From Paenibacillus eucommiae (GTDB lineage Bacteria; Bacillota; Bacilli; Paenibacillales; NBRC-103111), in the NCBI RefSeq assembly GCF_017874215.1, contig NZ_JAGGLB010000006.1:186001-250000 (forward strand): a stretch of 64,000 bases of DNA. Reading direction: 5' to 3'. The translations under genes were made by a program, and so were the position numbers. The notes beneath the pieces were generated by a model. It saw only the letters and a program-made list of their open reading frames with translations. It had not been told where the DNA came from and made no database searches. Positions 53,209 to 61,597 of the stretch are shown here, piece by piece. Each line of letters starts with the position of its first letter. Positions within the stretch are counted from its first letter, which is position 1.

Positions 53209-55071
53209 GTGGGATTAATTAAATTAAATTGTCCAAATTGTAATGGGAAAATTGAACATAAAGACGAGAAGACGTTTAAGTGCCCGTATTGTGGGACAGA
53301 ATTATTGCTCAATGAAAATAAAGTTTATTATGTGGATCAGACAATTAACAATTACTATGGAGCTGCTCCAGCTGCTCGCAAAACTCCTACGCAGACTAAG
53401 GCGGGGACATTGCTTTTAACCTTTGTTATACTTGCTTTCGCGGCAGTTGGGTATTTTTATTTAACAAACAATCAACAGCAGAAAGGTATTGTAAGTAAAG
53501 TTGAAATTCGCACAATGCCGGAAAGTGAAGTAGTCTTGTTCTTTTTGAGAGATATTTTTAATAAAGGAGAAGTAATGCCAACGGAAGAGGAATTAGCAAG
53601 TATCCGCTATTTGTCTGTTGGCTACGAAGACAATCAATGGCGTTTTACATACAGCTTTGATGATCCCTTTAATACTAAACAAGCTAAGATGCACGACTAT
53701 GTTGTAATGGATAAGATACTAAACACTAAAAGGCTGGAACAGAAGGATTTTGAAGCATTTAGCGGATTGACTGCTTTAGACTTGAGGAATACCTATGAAA
53801 TTTTAAAAAATGAAAAAGTAACTTTTCAACATATGCAGGGACTAAAAAGTTATTCTGGCGGGTTTAATGAGTCATTTTCCCAGTTTGCTGAATATTTTGC
53901 GGATAAAGATAAGATTGAAGAGCTTATATTACAAATCAGAAGTGATGATGAGCTAGCTGTAGTATTACAATTTCCCAACTTAAAAAATTTGGAGATTACG
54001 TATATTGGTGAATCGGTTACTGATTTTAAATTGTTAGGGCAGCTGAATTTGCAATCGCTGGGATTACGTGGCTGCAATGATCTGCAATGGTTATCAGTGT
54101 TAACAAATCTTAAATCTTTGAAGCTGCAATATAGTGAAGCGACAGACTTCACCTCATTTTATTCTTTAAATCAATTGCAAGAGTTGGATTTGAAATTTGT
54201 GAAAAATTTAAAAACAATGGATTTTATACAGAATATGCCGCAACTGCAAGTTCTAAAGATGGATTTTGCTGAAATTTCTAATTTAAACATATTAAAAGAT
54301 AAAGCATCGTTAACAAAGCTGTATCTGACTCTTAGCAGTCTGGATTCATTAGATTTCGTCAACAGCTTAACTTCACTGACAGAGTTATCCATTTCTAGCT
54401 ATTATGGCTCTGTACCGACATTAACATTGCCAAATTTAAGAAAAGCCGAGCTGCCGGGAGCTTTTGTACAGAAGTTAACTGCACCCGCTTTAATGTCCTT
54501 ATCTGCTGATATTAGCGGCATGACTTTGAGTGGAGAAAAGATTGTAGAGTTTCCGCAATTGGAGGAGCTTTCTATAGAAGAGTCTGGACAACTGAGTGAA
54601 ATTCGCGCTCTAAATAAAGTACCAAGTTTAAAAAACTTGTCTATTCACGATATATATATCGATAATGAAATAGATGCCTTGTTTAGTTTGAGCCATGTCA
54701 CAAATTTGACGTGCAAGGAATGCAGAATTGATTTAAATAAGGTGACACCATTTGAAAATGATGTGCTAGAGCATCTGGCTTTGGAAAAAGTAACTTTCAA
54801 ATTGGGCGATGATTTTTCGAAAGAAGTTGAAAAGGTGATGCCGTATTTTTCTAATATGTCCGCGCTTCGTACCTTTACGATGCAGGACAGCATGCTGCAA
54901 TCTCTGCAGTTTATGAAAAAGTGGCAACAAATTGAGGAGCTTCATCTGGAGAATAATGCGATCGTGGATATTGAACCTTTGGTTGGAATGCCGAAACTGA
55001 AAAAATTGTTTATACTAGGAAATCAGGTGCACAACAAAACCGTATTAGATAAGGGAGTTTCCGTTTATTAG
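53209..55071 (+). CDS. Zinc-ribbon, transmembrane, leucine-rich-repeat protein
   Basis: About 620 residues from GTG 53209 with TTGGAGGGG before it; the longer frame from 53167 has no ribosome site. An N-terminal zinc ribbon (C8, C11, C25, C28) is followed by one membrane helix (residues 66-85) and at least fifteen leucine-rich repeats (NLKSLKLQYSEATDFTSF, LQELDLKFVKNLKTMDF). The repeats would lie outside the cell and the ribbon inside. A terminator follows. The role is not known; binding to a protein or polymer at the surface is likely. Confidence 0.82.
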   Translation: MGLIKLNCPNCNGKIEHKDEKTFKCPYCGTELLLNENKVYYVDQTINNYYGAAPAARKTPTQTKAGTLLLTFVILAFAAVGYFYLTNNQQQKGIVSKVEIRTMPESEVVLFFLRDIFNKGEVMPTEEELASIRYLSVGYEDNQWRFTYSFDDPFNTKQAKMHDYVVMDKILNTKRLEQKDFEAFSGLTALDLRNTYEILKNEKVTFQHMQGLKSYSGGFNESFSQFAEYFADKDKIEELILQIRSDDELAVVLQFPNLKNLEITYIGESVTDFKLLGQLNLQSLGLRGCNDLQWLSVLTNLKSLKLQYSEATDFTSFYSLNQLQELDLKFVKNLKTMDFIQNMPQLQVLKMDFAEISNLNILKDKASLTKLYLTLSSLDSLDFVNSLTSLTELSISSYYGSVPTLTLPNLRKAELPGAFVQKLTAPALMSLSADISGMTLSGEKIVEFPQLEELSIEESGQLSEIRALNKVPSLKNLSIHDIYIDNEIDALFSLSHVTNLTCKECRIDLNKVTPFENDVLEHLALEKVTFKLGDDFSKEVEKVMPYFSNMSALRTFTMQDSMLQSLQFMKKWQQIEELHLENNAIVDIEPLVGMPKLKKLFILGNQVHNKTVLDKGVSVY

Positions 55072-55191
55072 CAAGCGGAGTAGAGGCTGGAAGTGGCTGG
55101 TTGATCGATCTTGTCGCAGTACAGACGATGCTGTAAAATGCCTTGATGCCGAATTTTTATTGACTTCTATATAGTAGTGGAGATAAAGAAA

Positions 55192-55229
55192 AGGGGATTG
55201 AGCGCGACGGCTCAATCTCCTTGTTTTTT
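55192..55229. terminator. Intrinsic terminator after the LRR gene
   Basis: GGGGATTGAGC pairs with GCTCAATCTCC around a short loop and is followed by TTGTTTTTTTT. Confidence 0.88.
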
Positions 55230-55333
55230 TTGGATTTATAATGCCAATCTCTTTGATCTCATTGCTCAGGTATTGAAGCTAAAAGACTTTCTCCTGCCAA
55301 CGCCTACAGGCATCGACTGAAGACCGGTTTGGG

Positions 55334-55490
55334 CCAACGTGAACGGATATAAGCACAAACGTTGTTCATGTCCGGATCAGAGCACGTGCGCTTGCGAGAA
55401 GACGTATTCCGATCCGGATGCGACGATCGGCGTGCAGCGAACGAAGGCGAACCAGAACAAATTTTTCATCGGCTACCGCAAGCACTAGCA
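55334..55490 (+). pseudogene. Transposase relic (IS1182/IS5-like DDE family)
   Basis: One frame reads ANVNGYKHKRCSCPDQ, then EKTYSDPDATIGVQRT and NQNKFFIGYRKH, ending in a stop, which is the central part of DDE transposases of the IS1182 type. The rest of the element is missing. Confidence 0.65.
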
Positions 55491-55868
55491 TATAGCAAAT
55501 ACTTTTGCATACCAAGGAGTACGAGTGTCCTTATATGCAAAATAAAGTACAAATGCCCGTTAGCTTAGGAACCTACATTTAATGAAGTTGCGTTTTGTTT
55601 TTGTAAAAGGAACGTGTATTACCATCGATTCCTTGCATGTTGGATCGAGGTCAACCACAGCAAAATAGTTGGCCTAAAAAGCTAACGTTATTGAAGATAA
55701 ATGCGCTGTTTTTTGCTAGAATTAACTTAGTGAAATGTTACTTGATTTGTTTAGTAAATTTGCTGGTAAATTAGTCTTTCCAAATTAGCTTGCTAAATGA
55801 GGATGGAAATTGTAAGTGGTAGTAACTTGGTTAGTGAAGAATTTTAATTATTGAAAGGTGGAGATCGT

Positions 55869-56915
55869 GTGGGTACCGTTTGGCGTTTCGGAATTATTGG
55901 CTGTGGTGGCATAGCGAAATTTCATGCAGATTCACTTCGTGAGCTGGAAGCAGCTGAGCTGGTTAGCGTAGCAAGCCGTTCTGCTGAAAAGACGAAGGCT
56001 TTTGCGGAGGAGTATGGCTGCGACTGGACAACGGATTACCTCAGCCTACTGGAGCGGTCTGATATAGATATCATATGTGTCACTTCAAGCACGGGCAGCC
56101 ATGCGCAAATTGGGCGGGATGTACTGCAGGCTGGAAAGCATCTGGTTATTGAGAAGCCAATTGCGATTGACGCCAAGGAAGCACAGGAATTGATAGATTT
56201 GGCGGAAGCACAAGGAGTGACGCTATCGGTTATTTCACAGCGCCGTTTTGAGCCGGTAACTCAGCACGTCAAACAGCTGCTTGATGAAGGGAAGCTGGGC
56301 AGGCTGCTGCTGGTCGAATCAGGCACACCTTATTTACGCACACAGGAATACTATGATTCCGCAGATTGGCGCGGGACGATTGCCGAAGATGGCGGCGCTT
56401 TAATGAATCAAGGAATTCATCAGATCGATCTGCTGCTTTGGCTTGGCGGGCCTGTTCACTCTGTATACGGCAAGACAGCGACGATGACACATCAGATGGA
56501 AGCCGAGGATATGGGCGTGGCCATCGTCAAGTTTGCTGGAGGTGCTATGGGAACGATTATGTCGTCCACAAGCATTAAGCCGGGCTTTGCACCTTATATC
56601 CATTTGTATGGAGAAAAAGGAACGATCAAAATTTCTGGTCAGTCCATCGAGCATTGGACGGTAGAAGGCGTGGAAGCGCCGGATTCCCCGGAGGCTCAGG
56701 TTAGTGACGGATCCTCTAATCCGCTAGCTATTTCTCACGTTTACCATAAAGCGCAGCTTGCGGAAATTATGGATGCTCTGAATAACGGAAGACCTTCATT
56801 GGTAGGAGGGGCAGAAGGGAAGCAAGCGGTAGAGCTGATCCAAGCTATTAGCGCGTCCTCGCTGTCAGGTAAGGAAATTATATTGCAAGGAAATGAGGGG
56901 GCAGACCATGTTTGA
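55869..56915 (+). CDS. Gfo/Idh/MocA-family oxidoreductase of the amino-sugar operon
   Basis: About 348 residues from GTG 55869, chosen because AAAGGTGGAGA lies just before it; a TTG at 55851 overlaps that site. The NAD(P) motif GIIGCGGIAKFHAD and the complete EKP motif (LVIEKPIAID) are present, as is the ligand region GGALMNQGIHQIDLLLWLGG. It is probably a sugar dehydrogenase. Its end overlaps the start of the isomerase-NagB fusion gene by 8 bp, so the two are translationally coupled. Confidence 0.9.
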   Translation: MGTVWRFGIIGCGGIAKFHADSLRELEAAELVSVASRSAEKTKAFAEEYGCDWTTDYLSLLERSDIDIICVTSSTGSHAQIGRDVLQAGKHLVIEKPIAIDAKEAQELIDLAEAQGVTLSVISQRRFEPVTQHVKQLLDEGKLGRLLLVESGTPYLRTQEYYDSADWRGTIAEDGGALMNQGIHQIDLLLWLGGPVHSVYGKTATMTHQMEAEDMGVAIVKFAGGAMGTIMSSTSIKPGFAPYIHLYGEKGTIKISGQSIEHWTVEGVEAPDSPEAQVSDGSSNPLAISHVYHKAQLAEIMDALNNGRPSLVGGAEGKQAVELIQAISASSLSGKEIILQGNEGADHV

Positions 56916-58584
56916 ACGATTAGGTATTTTAACAGATGAAGTGTCGCCACGATTGGAAGAGGCGCTGGACTGGATTCAGGAGCAAGGCTTTAAGCATGTT
57001 GAAATTCGTATGGTTGACGGCAAAAATGTAATAACCCTGGATGACGCTGAGCTGGCCCGCGTAAGGCAGCAGGTGGAGAGCCGCGGACTTTATGTATCTG
57101 CAGTTGCATCCCCTGTTTTCAAGTGTCCGCTTGATCCGTCCCGTCCGGTTGCTGGTGGAGATACGTTCGGTCAAGCTTCTGGAGAAGATGTGGCGAGCCA
57201 CTTCAAGCTGCTGGAGCGGGCTTTGGCTATCACCGATCTGCTCGGCACCAAAAGTATCCGGATCTTTTCGTTCTGGAGGGAGATTGAACCGGCGAAATAC
57301 GAAGCGGAAATCGTCGCGCATTTGCGCAGGGCAGCTGAGCTTGCTGAGCGCAGCGGCAAGCTGCTGCTGCTGGAGAACGAGCCCTCTTGCAATGGCGGAT
57401 ACGCCGAAGAAGTTGGCAGCATGACGGCAGCAGTGGGATCGCCAGCGCTTCGGGTACTTTGGGATCCGGGCAACGAAGCTTATGCAGGGCGTCCAGCATT
57501 TCCGGATGGCTACGAAGCGGTCAAGCACGTACTGGCTCATGTACATCTGAAAGATGCTGTATGTGATGCGGATGGCCGGGGGAAATGTGTCCCGCCGGGA
57601 ACGGGAGCCGTAGATTATGTAGGGCAGCTTGTTGCGCTGGAGCATGATGGATACACTGGCTTGTTTACGATTGAACCGCATTATGTTCCAGAAGGCGGCA
57701 AGCCTGTTGACGGTGCGGCGCGCTGTCTAGAGGGTGTGCGTGAGCAGCAGAAGCTGGCGGAAGCAGCATCTGCGGCGGCATCGAGGCCGTTCAGCTCGGG
57801 AAATGTTGAGCAATTAAAGGTGAACGTTTACGAGAACCGTGCTCTTATGGGGCAGGCCGCTGCCAAACAGGCCGCAGACAGCATTCGTGCGCTTCAGGGG
57901 CAGAAAGAACAGCTGCGTCTTATATTCGCGGCGGCACCATCGCAAAATGAATTTCTGGCTGCACTCTCACAGGCGCCTAATATTGACTGGTCCCGGATTA
58001 CTGTTTTCCATATGGATGAATATATCGGCTTAGCAGAGGATGCTCCGCAGAAGTTTAGCCGTTTCTTGGAAGAAGGCATATTTGATATTGTGCGGCCGGG
58101 TGGCGTACATTTAATTAATAGCGGAAACGATGCGGCGGAAGAGGCTGTTCGTTACGGCAAGCTGCTTACAGAAGCACCGATCGATATCGTCTTTCTTGGT
58201 ATTGGCGAAAATGGGCATATTGCTTTTAATGATCCGCCGGTTGCTGATTTTAACGATCCGGCACCTGTGAAAATGGTTGAGCTGGATCTGCCATGCCGCC
58301 AGCAACAGGTTAATGATGGCTGCTTTGCTTCATTGGCTGACGTTCCCACACATGCCATTACGCTGACGATACCTGCCCTGACTTCTGCAAAAACGATGAT
58401 CTGTATCGTGCCTGGGCCAACAAAGCGCGAGGCTGTAGAGCAGACGCTAACTGGGCCGATCGCTACTGCTTGTCCGGCTACTATTCTGCGGACACATGGC
58501 GACTGCACGCTGTATCTTGACCGGGAAAGCTATGGAGGTTTGAATCTTTTGGACAGTCAAGGAGCTGATCAAGCAAATGGTTAA
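56908..58584 (+). CDS. Fusion of TIM-barrel sugar isomerase with glucosamine-6-phosphate deaminase (NagB-like)
   Basis: About 558 residues from ATG 56908, with GAGGGGG six bases before. Residues 1-275 are a xylose-isomerase-like TIM barrel (FKHVEIRMVDG, LLLENEPSCNGGYAEE, LWDPGNEAYAG, HVHLKDAVCD, GLFTIEPHYVPEGG). After a linker of Ala-rich sequence, residues about 290-558 are a NagB/SugarP isomerase domain with the active-site VFHMDEYIGL (Asp about 370) and GIGENGHIAFNDPP. NagB converts GlcN-6-P to fructose-6-P and ammonia. The joining of these two enzymes in one chain is unusual. NagA follows with an 8-bp overlap. Confidence 0.85.
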   Translation: MFERLGILTDEVSPRLEEALDWIQEQGFKHVEIRMVDGKNVITLDDAELARVRQQVESRGLYVSAVASPVFKCPLDPSRPVAGGDTFGQASGEDVASHFKLLERALAITDLLGTKSIRIFSFWREIEPAKYEAEIVAHLRRAAELAERSGKLLLLENEPSCNGGYAEEVGSMTAAVGSPALRVLWDPGNEAYAGRPAFPDGYEAVKHVLAHVHLKDAVCDADGRGKCVPPGTGAVDYVGQLVALEHDGYTGLFTIEPHYVPEGGKPVDGAARCLEGVREQQKLAEAASAAASRPFSSGNVEQLKVNVYENRALMGQAAAKQAADSIRALQGQKEQLRLIFAAAPSQNEFLAALSQAPNIDWSRITVFHMDEYIGLAEDAPQKFSRFLEEGIFDIVRPGGVHLINSGNDAAEEAVRYGKLLTEAPIDIVFLGIGENGHIAFNDPPVADFNDPAPVKMVELDLPCRQQQVNDGCFASLADVPTHAITLTIPALTSAKTMICIVPGPTKREAVEQTLTGPIATACPATILRTHGDCTLYLDRESYGGLNLLDSQGADQANG

Positions 58585-59830
58585 TCCAAGAGATCTCAGC
58601 GAAAATCAAAGCGGACAGGTAGAGCAACAAGATCGGCAAGATCAAAGAGAATTGCTGCTGGAAGGTAGGCATTATGTTACGGGTGAGGCGATTCGGGTAC
58701 GTCTGGTGGATGGCGTGATTCAGCAAATTGAATCGCTATCTGAGGACGCTGAAGGTTCCATTGCGGCTGATCCGGACAGTGCTAAGCTCAACTGGATTGG
58801 TCCTGGTCTTGTTGACCTGCAGGTGAATGGACATGGCGGCTTCGATTTAAATACGCATCCCTTATCTGTACAGCAGGTGACTGATTTGACAGCGGCTTTG
58901 TGGCAGGAGGGCGTTACTGCGTACTTGCCGACGATTATTACTCATGACTCTGATAATATCGAGCTAGCAGTCCGCATTATTGCTGAGGCTTGCCATCAGG
59001 ATGAGAGAACGGCAAACTCGATTGCTGGTATTCATCTGGAAGGCCCGTTTATTTCACCTGAGGACGGCGCTCGTGGCGCCCATGATCTGGCATACGTAAA
59101 AGCACCCGATTGGGATTTGGTGCAGCGCTGGCAGGAGGCCGCCGAAGGCCGTATCACGCTGCTGACGATGTCGCCGGAATGGCCCGATGCTCCTGCATTT
59201 ATTGCCCGCTGCGTGGAGCACGGCATTGTCGTTTCCATCGGGCATACCGCAGCAACGTCTGAACAGATTGCCGCGGCGGTTGCTGCCGGGGCGACCATGT
59301 CGACGCATCTGGGCAACGGGGCGCATTTGATGCTGCCGCGGCATCCCAATTATATATGGGAGCAGCTTGCCCAGGAAAATCTGTGGAGCTGCGTCATTGC
59401 TGACGGCTTTCATGTTCCAAGCTCCTTCCTGCAGGTGGCGCGTAAGGTTAAGCAGGGCAAATTCCTGCTGGTTAGCGACGCTGTGCTTTACAGCGGTATG
59501 AGCCCGGGCGTGTACAATAACCCGGTTATGGGCACAGTCGTCCTGGAGCCGGATGGCCGGCTCCATCTGCAGCGTGACGAGCGGCTTCTGGCTGGCTCGG
59601 CGCAGATGCTGACACATGGCATCGCCCATCTCGTCAAGCAGCGCATTTGCACGCTGGCCGAAGCCTGGGATGCCTCTTCGATAGGTCCCTCCGAAGCGAT
59701 GGGACTGACTGCACAGGCCGGGCTTGCCGTAGGGGCACCCGCAGATCTAGTCGTCTTCAAGCAAGGAGAAGACGAGAAGCTTCAAATCTTAGAAACCTAT
59801 AAGCGTGGATGCAAGGTGTACGGACAATAA
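58577..59830 (+). CDS. nagA: N-acetylglucosamine-6-phosphate deacetylase
   Basis: The 417-residue amidohydrolase has the NagA motifs WIGPGLVDLQVNGHGGFD, GIHLEGPFISPEDGARGAH, SIGHTAATSEQI, MSTHLGNGAH and the catalytic-Asp region LLVSDAVLYSG. It removes acetate from GlcNAc-6-P in the cytoplasm and supplies the NagB-like domain encoded just before it. The AAGGAG site lies 12 bp before the ATG. A strong terminator follows at 59836, ending the operon begun at 55869. Confidence 0.92.
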   Translation: MVNPRDLSENQSGQVEQQDRQDQRELLLEGRHYVTGEAIRVRLVDGVIQQIESLSEDAEGSIAADPDSAKLNWIGPGLVDLQVNGHGGFDLNTHPLSVQQVTDLTAALWQEGVTAYLPTIITHDSDNIELAVRIIAEACHQDERTANSIAGIHLEGPFISPEDGARGAHDLAYVKAPDWDLVQRWQEAAEGRITLLTMSPEWPDAPAFIARCVEHGIVVSIGHTAATSEQIAAAVAAGATMSTHLGNGAHLMLPRHPNYIWEQLAQENLWSCVIADGFHVPSSFLQVARKVKQGKFLLVSDAVLYSGMSPGVYNNPVMGTVVLEPDGRLHLQRDERLLAGSAQMLTHGIAHLVKQRICTLAEAWDASSIGPSEAMGLTAQAGLAVGAPADLVVFKQGEDEKLQILETYKRGCKVYGQ

Positions 59831-59835
59831 ATATT

Positions 59836-59864
59836 AAAAAGAGTGCTCTTGAGCACTCTTTTTT
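59836..59864. terminator. Intrinsic terminator after nagA
   Basis: AAAGAGTGCTC pairs with GAGCACTCTTT around a two-base loop and ends in TTTTTT. Confidence 0.93.
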
Positions 59865-59913
59865 GATTTATTTGATTTTTTTGATTTATAGAAAATTAAA
59901 GCGCTTCGCAGTG

Positions 59914-60176
59914 CTTGACGATGTTTTTAATCGTTAAAGTAAGAGTCTCCAGGCAGTCAGTCGCTTTAACGATGATTTTCATCGCTAAAAGTGGACGGAT
60001 GGCCTCTTCAGGATGGTTAAAGGGGATTTTAACGATGTTTTTCATTGTTAAAGTAAGGATGTGGAGATGACCTGGTGCTTTTAACGATGAAAAACATCGT
60101 TAAAGCAGCAGATCCTTTCAGTTTTTCCTTTATCATGATCCGCGGCGCCATTGATCGCTAGGAAATCTCCTCTACT
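59914..60176. repeat. Array of four palindromic units, copy 2 of a dispersed repeat
   Basis: Units at about 59914-59941, 59963-59991, 60025-60055 and 60078-60106 have arms TTTAACGATG and CATCGTTAAAG. They match the array at 2196-2459 in order, spacing and direction, including the reversed fourth unit and the tail CGCTAGGAAATCTCCTCTA. Beyond it, 60177-60414 shows no gene. Confidence 0.85.
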
Positions 60177-60414
60177 CGCTTCTGTTACTTCTGCAGGTTT
60201 TTGGACGCAAATGGCGGTTCCCCAGAACCTCCTCTATTTCGACTGATTGTCAGAGATGCGTGGGGGCCAATGTTGAAGAAACAGGCATGTCCACTCAGCC
60301 CTGGTCCGCCTTCTCCCGCCATGTTTTCTACCCCTTATTTTTGTTTCCTATTCCTCTGTTTTATGATATATTAAGTTCGAATGAGACCGATTACTATTTT
60401 AGGATGATTAGCTT

Positions 60415-61452
60415 ATGAAGAAAAGAATTACCATTCATGATATTGCCAAAATGGCAGGGGTTTCCTCGGCAACGGTTTCGAGAGTGCTGGGCAACAGTAC
60501 GTATCCGGTAAGCGCAAAGCTCCGCGATAAAATTGTCAAGCTGGCAGAAGAGATGCACTATATTCCCAATATGATCGGGAAGCAGTTGAAGACGAATAAC
60601 AATATGACCATCGGGGTTATCATTCCAACTATCAGCAATCCTTTCTATGCATCCGTTATGCTTGGCATTGAGGAAGTAGCGCGGAAGAAGGGGTATCACG
60701 TACTGCTGGGGAATTCGCTCCAGGATGGCAAGATTGAAGAAGCGTATTTGACAACTTTGTTTGAAAAGCAGGTAAAAGGCTTTATCATTTCCTCGATTTC
60801 CGATAATAAGAAATTGTTGATGAACTTGATTGATCTAGGCTTGCAGGTTATCGCAATAGATCAGAAGATTGATCTTCCTGAGGTACAGCAAATTGAGTTT
60901 GATTACCGTCGCGGGGGCTTTATAGCTACCAGCCATTTGCTAGAGCAAGGGCATCGGAGAATCGCGTATGTATCTGCCCCTCTTAATCGGCCGAGCCGGC
61001 AAAGCATCTATGAAGGATTTCTGGATGCCATGCAGCAAGCTGGTGCCCAGGACGATGAAGTATTGGTGCAAATCGCTAACGAAGAGAAAGAAATTTACGA
61101 TGGTATTTACGAGTTCGAGAATGGGAAGGCGCTTACCGCTAACTTGATGGATCTCGATCAGCCGCCTACTGCTATTTTTGCTTGTAATGATTTAACGGCC
61201 TTTGGAGTTATGAATGAATTGGTGGCGCGTGGTTTGAAGGTGCCAGATGATGTTTCTGTCGTAGGTTTTGATAATATTGAATACGCGAGAATGTTTACAC
61301 CTGCCTTGACTACGGTTAAGCAGCCGAATTATGAAATGGGTAAGCTCGCTTGTACGATGCTGCTGGATAAGCTGAATGACGAAGCCGGGGACAGCATGGA
61401 TGTGCTGCTTCAGCCCAAGTTGATCGTCCGCGATTCAGTGGGAAAGCTTTAG
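60415..61452 (+). CDS. LacI-family transcriptional regulator
   Basis: The 345-residue repressor has the LacI helix-turn-helix ([22 protein letters not shown]), a linker with the hinge helix region, and a periplasmic-binding-like sensor domain ([54 protein letters not shown]). It lies between the nag operon and the alpha/beta hydrolase gene and a LacI-type palindrome stands at 61561, so it should control the rightward genes and perhaps the nag operon. Confidence 0.92.
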   Translation: MKKRITIHDIAKMAGVSSATVSRVLGNSTYPVSAKLRDKIVKLAEEMHYIPNMIGKQLKTNNNMTIGVIIPTISNPFYASVMLGIEEVARKKGYHVLLGNSLQDGKIEEAYLTTLFEKQVKGFIISSISDNKKLLMNLIDLGLQVIAIDQKIDLPEVQQIEFDYRRGGFIATSHLLEQGHRRIAYVSAPLNRPSRQSIYEGFLDAMQQAGAQDDEVLVQIANEEKEIYDGIYEFENGKALTANLMDLDQPPTAIFACNDLTAFGVMNELVARGLKVPDDVSVVGFDNIEYARMFTPALTTVKQPNYEMGKLACTMLLDKLNDEAGDSMDVLLQPKLIVRDSVGKL

Positions 61453-61510
61453 CAGAGTTGATAGCAAAAGTAGCTAGCGAAAGTTACAGGCAGCGTTTCA
61501 GTCACAGCTC

Positions 61511-61549
61511 CAGACACTTCTCCAAAATAAAGAGGTGTCGGGCTGATTT
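61511..61549. terminator. Probable terminator after the LacI gene
   Basis: GACACTTCT and AGAGGTGTC can pair, with one G-T pair, and a TTTT run follows after a few bases. Moderate quality. Confidence 0.55.
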
Positions 61550-61560
61550 TATACATTAAT

Positions 61561-61574
61561 AGTAATCGATTACT
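61561..61574. promoter_or_regulatory. LacI-type operator AGTAATCGATTACT
   Basis: Perfect 14-bp palindrome with a central CG, as in LacI-family operators, 24 bp before the hydrolase start. Confidence 0.7.
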
Positions 61575-61597
61575 TAATCTAAGGGAGATGAAGGAAA

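Larger units (their letters stand above)
55072..55868. other. Intergenic region with terminator and transposase relic
   Basis: Apart from the terminator at 55192 and the transposase remnant at 55334 the region is AT-rich, especially 55560-55850, and no gene or clear promoter could be read. Confidence 0.6.

Noticed and set aside
55362..55568. Small rightward reading frame as a gene
   Set aside because: It has no ribosome site and overlaps in another frame a recognisable transposase relic.
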